A stretch of 9,847 nt of DNA. Origin: an uncultured Porphyromonadaceae bacterium (GTDB taxonomy: Bacteria > Bacteroidota > Bacteroidia > Bacteroidales > Muribaculaceae). Shown here in pieces: positions 7,073 through 9,847 of the stretch. A model generated the notes under the pieces. It was not told the DNA's origin, made no database searches, and was given only the letters and a program-made list of their open reading frames with translations. Location of the stretch: NCBI GenBank assembly GCA_900541865.1, contig UQLO01000056.1, forward strand, positions 1 through 9,847. Direction: 5' to 3'. Within the stretch, counting starts at the first letter, position 1; the number at the start of each line of letters is the position of its first letter. The position numbers and the translations under genes were made by a program.

Positions 7073-7122
7073 GTTTAGTATCTAAACCGGTGAGATGGAC
7101 CTGCGTTCCCTACCCTCCGGTT
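7073..7122 (+). promoter_or_regulatory. Mutually exclusive hairpins in the rpsI-rpsB spacer (candidate S2 leader)
   Basis: Hairpin 1 pairs GTTTAG (7073-7078) with CTAAAC (7082-7087) around a TAT loop. Hairpin 2 pairs AACCGG (7085-7090) with CCGGTT (7117-7122). The two share bases 7085-7087 and cannot form together. The region lies 36 nt before the rpsB ATG and contains no TTTG-type promoter or U-tract. S2 represses rpsB-tsf translation in E. coli through an upstream leader, so a similar role is plausible here; this is inference. Confidence 0.4.
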
Positions 7123-7158
7123 GCATAACTCAAAGAACGTAAACAACCCAAACGAAAA

Positions 7159-8022
7159 ATGGCAAATCCCACTTTTGACCAGCTCCTTGAAGCAGGTTGC
7201 CACTTTGGCCACCTCAAGCGCAAATGGAACCCCGCGATGGCTCCCTACATCTTCATGGAGCGCAATGGTATCCACATAATCGACCTCTACAAAACCGAAG
7301 CCAAGCTTGCCGAAGCCGCCAACATCCTTCGCGGCATGGCCAAGCAGGGCAAGAAAGTTCTCTTCGTAGCCACCAAGAAGCAGGCCAAGCAGGTCATCGC
7401 CGACCTTGCTGCTTCCGTTGGTATGCCCTACGTTATCGAGCGCTGGCCCGGCGGTATGCTGACCAACTTCCCCACCATCCGCAAGGCCGTTCGCAAGATG
7501 ACCACCATCGACAAGATGAGCAAAGACGGCACCTTCGACAACCTCTCCAAGCGTGAACGCCTCCAGATAACCCGTCAGCGCGCCAAACTCGAAAAGACCC
7601 TTGGCTCCATCGCCGACCTCAACCGCCTGCCCGCAGCTCTCTTCGTAGTCGACGTGCTCAAAGAGCGCATCGCCGTGGCCGAAGCTAACCGCCTGGGTAT
7701 CCCCGTTATCGGCATGGTCGACACCAACTCCGACCCCTCCACCGTCGACTACGTTATTCCCGCAAACGACGATGCCTCCAAGAGCATCGAACTCATTGCC
7801 GGAACCCTCGTAGCCGCCATCGCCGAAGGCCTCGCCGAGCACAAAGTTGAGAAGGCCGACGCCGATGCCGCCGAAGCCGAAGCCGCCGCCGGAACCGCAG
7901 CTCCCCGCCGCGAACGTCGCCGCGTACGCCGCAACGACGCTGCCGCCGAAGCTCCCGCCGCCGAAGCCGCCGAAGCTCCCGCAGCTGAAGCTCCCGCCGC
8001 CGAAGCTCCCGCAGCCGAATAA
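7159..8022 (+). CDS. rpsB: 30S ribosomal protein S2 (uS2) with extended repetitive C-terminal tail
   Basis: A 287-aa protein of the 30S solvent side, needed for bS1 binding and initiation in bacteria that have it. The core (1-230) shows FDQLLEAGCHFGHLKRKWNP (6-25), GIHIIDL, VLFVATKKQA, ERWPGGMLTNFPTI (94-107) and IPVIGMVDTNSDP (181-193), all S2 hallmarks. The core is the size of E. coli S2 (241 aa). Residues 232-287 are an added tail: an Ala/Glu stretch, a basic patch RRERRRVRR (250-258), then EAPAA repeats. Such low-complexity tails vary among Bacteroidetes. ATG 7159 gives MANPTFDQLL, the expected start. tsf follows after 37 nt, the classic rpsB-tsf pair. Confidence 0.97.
   Translation: MANPTFDQLLEAGCHFGHLKRKWNPAMAPYIFMERNGIHIIDLYKTEAKLAEAANILRGMAKQGKKVLFVATKKQAKQVIADLAASVGMPYVIERWPGGMLTNFPTIRKAVRKMTTIDKMSKDGTFDNLSKRERLQITRQRAKLEKTLGSIADLNRLPAALFVVDVLKERIAVAEANRLGIPVIGMVDTNSDPSTVDYVIPANDDASKSIELIAGTLVAAIAEGLAEHKVEKADADAAEAEAAAGTAAPRRERRRVRRNDAAAEAPAAEAAEAPAAEAPAAEAPAAE
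7948..8019 (+). repeat. In-frame 15-bp tandem repeat encoding EAPAA in the S2 tail
   Basis: Four copies of a 15-nt unit (GAAGCTCCCGCNGCN) encode EAPAA, with a 9-nt EAA insertion (residues 269-271) between the first and second copies. Differences are at synonymous third positions or in GCC/GCA/GCT choice. Copy-number change by slippage would alter tail length without a frameshift. Confidence 0.85.
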
Positions 8023-8059
8023 TACAAATTGTTTCACAGACGAAAAAAACACCGACAAT

Positions 8060-9052
8060 ATGGCAATTTCAATGGCAGAAATCACTAAACTGCGCAACCT
8101 CACCAGCGCAGGCATAGTGGACTGCAAAAAAGCCCTCGAGGAAACCAACGGCGACATGGACGCAGCCGTAGAAATCCTCCGCCAGAAAGGCAAAGCCATC
8201 GCCGCCAAGCGCGAAGACCGTCAGGCTTCCGAAGGCTGCGTGCTCGCCAAGAACGAAGGCGACTTCGCCGCCATCGTGGCCCTCTGCTGCGAAACAGACT
8301 TCGTGGCAAAGAACGCCGGCTTTGTGGCCCTCACCCAGAAGCTGCTCGACGCCGCTATCGCCAACCGCGTCAAGGACCTCGATGGCCTCAAAGCCCTCGT
8401 CCTCGACGGTCAGACCGTAGCCGACCTCATCACCGAAGAGTCCGGCAAAACCGGCGAAAAGATCGAACTCGGCCGCTACGAGTGCCTCACCGCCGCCTCC
8501 ACCACCTCCTACAACCACCTCGGCAACAAGCTCTCCACCATCGCCGGCTTCAACCAGACCGGCGTTGACTACCAGGTAGGCCGCGACGTCGCAATGCAGA
8601 TTGCATCCATGAACCCCGTAGCAATCAGCCGCGACCTCGTGCCTCAGGCAACCATCGACTCCGAACTCCACGTCGCAATCGAAAAAACCAAGGAAGAGCA
8701 GGTGCAGAAAGCCGTTGACGCAGCCCTCAAGAAAGCCGGCATCAACCCCAACCTCGTAGACTCCGACGACCACATCGAATCTAACATCACCAAGGGCTGG
8801 CTGACCCGCGAAGAAGCCGACAAGGCAAAGGCAATCATCGCCGAAACCTCCGCCGCAAAAGCTGCAAACCTGCCCGCCGCAATGATCGAGAACATCTCCA
8901 AAGGCCGTCTGAATAAGTTCTTCAAAGAGAACTGCCTCATGGAGCAGGAATTCGTCAAAGACGGAAACCTCACCATCGGCCAGTACCTCGAGCAGTCCGC
9001 AAAAGGCCTCCTTGTAGTAGACTTCAAGCGAGTAAACCTCAACCAGGACTAA
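8060..9052 (+). CDS. tsf: Elongation factor Ts
   Basis: A 330-aa cytoplasmic guanine nucleotide exchange factor that releases GDP from EF-Tu. The N-terminal UBA-like domain is seen in ITKLRNLTSAGIVDCKKAL (8-26), and TDFVAKN (79-85) carries the Asp-Phe pair (D80, F81) that intrudes into EF-Tu. Two further core domains and the C-terminal segment follow. It is longer than E. coli EF-Ts (283 aa) but about the size I recall for Bacteroides. The frame stays open upstream to 7847 inside rpsB, but the ATG at 8060 (MAISMAEITKL) fits the family; ATG 8072 is a possible alternative. It lies 37 nt after rpsB with no visible separate promoter. Confidence 0.97.
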   Translation: MAISMAEITKLRNLTSAGIVDCKKALEETNGDMDAAVEILRQKGKAIAAKREDRQASEGCVLAKNEGDFAAIVALCCETDFVAKNAGFVALTQKLLDAAIANRVKDLDGLKALVLDGQTVADLITEESGKTGEKIELGRYECLTAASTTSYNHLGNKLSTIAGFNQTGVDYQVGRDVAMQIASMNPVAISRDLVPQATIDSELHVAIEKTKEEQVQKAVDAALKKAGINPNLVDSDDHIESNITKGWLTREEADKAKAIIAETSAAKAANLPAAMIENISKGRLNKFFKENCLMEQEFVKDGNLTIGQYLEQSAKGLLVVDFKRVNLNQD

Positions 9053-9091
9053 GAGATTGACATAATCTCCGACCCTCAGGTCAGCAAATAC

Positions 9092-9122
9092 AAGTCCGGC
9101 GGAGCCCACCTTCGCCGGACTT
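9092..9122 (+). other. Perfect 10-bp hairpin between tsf and tRNA-Arg, no U-tract
   Basis: AAGTCCGGCG (9092-9101) pairs perfectly with CGCCGGACTT (9113-9122) around an 11-nt loop. The sequence after it is AAAGGG, so it is not a standard intrinsic terminator. It ends 4 nt before the tRNA. Its arms share GTCCGG/CCGGAC with the tRNA acceptor stem. It may protect the tsf mRNA end or influence 5' processing of the tRNA (inference). Confidence 0.6.
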
Positions 9123-9126
9123 AAAG

Positions 9127-9200
9127 GGTCCGGTAGCTCAGTTGGATAGAGCATCTGCCTTCTAAGCAGACGGTCACGCGTTCGAATCGCGTCCGGATCA
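9127..9200 (+). tRNA. tRNA-Arg (anticodon TCT)
   Basis: A complete 74-nt cloverleaf. The acceptor stem is 9127-9133 with 9193-9199 (one G.U, at the second pair). The D stem is GCTC/GAGC. The anticodon stem TCTGC/GCAGA holds loop CTTCTAA, anticodon TCT at 9161-9163, which reads AGA. The T stem ACGCG/CGCGT has loop TTCGAAT. The discriminator is A at 9200, and CCA is not encoded (next bases CAAG), so CCA must be added after transcription. It lies 74 nt after tsf and has its own terminator; with no clear promoter it may be transcribed with the tsf unit. Confidence 0.97.
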
Positions 9201-9201
9201 C

Positions 9202-9230
9202 AAGAGAGTCTGAACAGGCTCTCTTTTTTT
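9202..9230 (+). terminator. Intrinsic terminator after tRNA-Arg
   Basis: AAGAGAG (9202-9208) pairs with CTCTCTT (9219-9225), with a possible inner CTG/CAG pairing in the loop, and runs into a T-tract at 9224-9230. It starts 1 nt after the tRNA discriminator base and should end the r-protein/tRNA transcript. Confidence 0.92.
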
Positions 9231-9306
9231 GCGCCTAACCCGGGCGACCTGCATTTTACCCGGCGAGGTCGAACATGGTCCGCCCTCGCGCACACCTTCG
9301 CGAAGG

Positions 9307-9419
9307 TTCGACCGCTGACGGGGTCGCTAATGCGTGTGTGGGCCGTATACCCGGGGTTGTCACCCCGCGCTACTTTATTGAACCCTTACAGGGCTCTCTT
9401 CCAGAGGCTTGCGGCGGCG
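9307..9419 (+). repeat. Dispersed repeat, copy A (three-hairpin REP-like unit)
   Basis: This 113-nt unit has three hairpin segments: a GACC...GGGTC element (degenerate here), GGGGT-TGTC-ACCCC at about 9353-9366, and GAACCC-TTACA-GGGCTC-like at about 9380-9395. It aligns nearly without gaps to the reverse complement of copy B, including 25 identical bases (9350-9374 against 9687-9711). A perfect 12-bp palindrome CCTTCGCGAAGG (9295-9306) abuts its left edge. Confidence 0.85.
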
Positions 9420-9426
9420 TTATGGA

Positions 9427-9447
9427 GCGGGGATTTACAATCCCCGC
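9427..9447 (+). repeat. GC-rich hairpin module
   Basis: GCGGGGAT (9427-9434) pairs perfectly with ATCCCCGC (9440-9447) around loop TTACA. No T-run follows. It lies 7 nt beyond copy A and looks like a further module of the repeat cluster rather than a terminator. Confidence 0.7.
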
Positions 9448-9525
9448 GGTGAAGCGAAGGTAACTTCTTCGGCGATAAGAGGGCTGTCGGCAGGGCCCGC
9501 CCCTACATTTTACATTTTTTTAATA

Positions 9526-9559
9526 GCGTCAGGCGGACGCTTGCGAGCTGGAAGCTCGC
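9526..9559 (+). repeat. Two tandem hairpins between repeat copies A and B
   Basis: GCGTC (9526-9530) pairs with GACGC (9536-9540). After TT, GCGAGCT (9543-9549) pairs with AGCTCGC (9553-9559) around a GGA loop. They sit just after a T-run (9514-9521). The compact imperfect palindromes resemble REP-type units of a second family. Confidence 0.6.
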
Positions 9560-9641
9560 CCTCCTTGGACCTTCGCCGCTAAAAAACCGTCGGACGCGGC
9601 AGGAAGGGCGGCAAGGGCGCCCACAAGCCGCGCCTCCCACC

Positions 9642-9755
9642 CGCCGACGCAAACCGCTGAAGGAGAACCCCGTAGGGGTTCCAGAGAGTAGCGCGGGGTG
9701 ACAACCCCGGGATAACCGGCCTCCCCCCCGAATCGGCGACCCCGTAGGGGTCGAA
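9642..9755 (-). repeat. Dispersed repeat, copy B (inverted)
   Basis: This 114-nt unit, read on the minus strand, matches copy A. Its hairpins are better preserved: a CGACCCCTACGGGGTCG element at about 9737-9753, GGGGT-TGTC-ACCCC at about 9695-9708, and GAACCCCTACGGGGTTC at about 9665-9681. With copy A it forms an inverted pair around 222 nt. Confidence 0.85.
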
Positions 9756-9779
9756 CACCGGCGAAAAGGGCGGCCCGTG

Positions 9780-9847
9780 TTGGACCCCCTACGGGGTGGC
9801 GCGGGCGAGATTAATGCCGTATTACCCGGGGTGGGCCCCCCCCCCAT
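9780..9847 (+). repeat. Dispersed repeat, copy C (partial, at window edge)
   Basis: It begins with a GGACCCCCTACGGGGT hairpin and continues through a middle part like copy A (GCCGTATTACCCGGGG against GCCGTATACCCGGGG). The distance from its left end to the CCCGGGG block is 45 nt, against 43 and 44 in copies A and B. Homology fails after about 9832, where a run of ten C residues (9836-9845) replaces the expected hairpin. Confidence 0.7.

Larger units (their letters stand above)
9231..9847. other. Non-coding region filled with dispersed-repeat and hairpin modules
   Basis: No supportable gene lies in these 617 bases. Open frames on either strand are rich in Pro, Arg and Gly, have no recognisable domain, and arise from the repeats. 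The content is three copies of one repeat family plus separate hairpins, itemised below. No transposase or integrase is present. Confidence 0.75.

Noticed and set aside
7847..8059. Upstream extension of tsf into rpsB, which could suggest an S2-EF-Ts frameshift fusion
   Set aside because: The extension is a Pro/Lys-rich out-of-frame reading of the S2 tail repeats. EF-Ts homology begins at 8060, and no slippery site with a stimulatory structure is evident.
7075..8208. A 377-codon open frame on the minus strand opposite rpsB and the start of tsf
   Set aside because: It is antisense to certain genes, very rich in Gly/Phe/Val from the complement of the Ala/Glu-rich coding bias, and shows no domain.
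9127..9231. Phage or island attachment site in tRNA-Arg
   Set aside because: No integrase gene and no direct duplication of the tRNA 3' end was found in the window.
8069..9295. A 408-codon minus-strand open frame opposite tsf and tRNA-Arg
   Set aside because: It runs through a tRNA and terminator on the other strand, has Gly/Val/Phe-biased composition, and is explained by the codon bias of tsf.
9503..9847. Minus-strand open frame at the right end, and a plus-strand one at 9275-9463
   Set aside because: Both are made of the hairpin repeats, have Arg/Pro/Gly-rich composition and lack family similarity.
9307..9847. CRISPR array
   Set aside because: The repeats are long, structured, in both orientations and irregularly spaced, with no uniform spacers or cas genes.

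Overview
The window looks like chromosomal DNA of a Bacteroidales bacterium; a Muribaculaceae-like gut lineage is my best guess. Three things support this: promoters of the Bacteroidetes -33 TTTG / -7 TAnnTTTG type, the rplM-rpsI-rpsB-tsf cluster with Bacteroidetes-type protein sequences, and a GC-rich coding bias. The genus assignment is inference; no search was run.

The left part (1-4311) lies on the minus strand. Bases 1-159 hold no gene that I can support. An aquaporin gene (aqpZ type) follows, with its own terminator at 160-190. Next is a compact two-gene polysaccharide export unit: a Wza-like outer-membrane lipoprotein and a Wzc-like chain-length regulator/tyrosine autokinase, separated by 2 nt. 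A promoter at 4381-4412 and a strong terminator at 1028-1070 bound the unit. No glycosyltransferase, flippase or phosphatase gene accompanies it here.

The 274-nt divergent region (4312-4585) carries the export promoter, a perfect 10-bp inverted repeat overlapping its -33 element, and a weaker promoter for the rightward genes. These are a uracil-DNA-glycosylase-superfamily protein and a YqgE/AlgH-family protein.

From about 5970 the window becomes a translation locus. It has an AT-rich element and a perfect-consensus promoter, then a structured leader RNA just before the GTG start of rplM (L13). rpsI (S9) follows, then a 142-nt spacer with mutually exclusive hairpins, rpsB (S2, with an Ala/Glu/Pro repeat tail), tsf (EF-Ts), a hairpin without a U-tract, tRNA-Arg(TCT) and an intrinsic terminator. 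The genes supply ribosomal small- and large-subunit proteins, the EF-Tu nucleotide exchange factor and a tRNA. The leader structures suggest feedback control of r-protein synthesis.

The right end (9231-9847) is non-coding and packed with dispersed-repeat units: three copies of an approximately 113-nt, three-hairpin repeat (two direct, one inverted) plus other hairpin modules. No transposase is present. The final ten-C run departs from the repeat consensus and may be an assembly or contig-end artefact.

I found no convincing new multi-gene system. The most notable points are the repeat array, the r-protein leaders, the operator-like repeat at the export promoter, the Asn-substituted aquaporin filter and the hairpin that mimics a tRNA acceptor strand.
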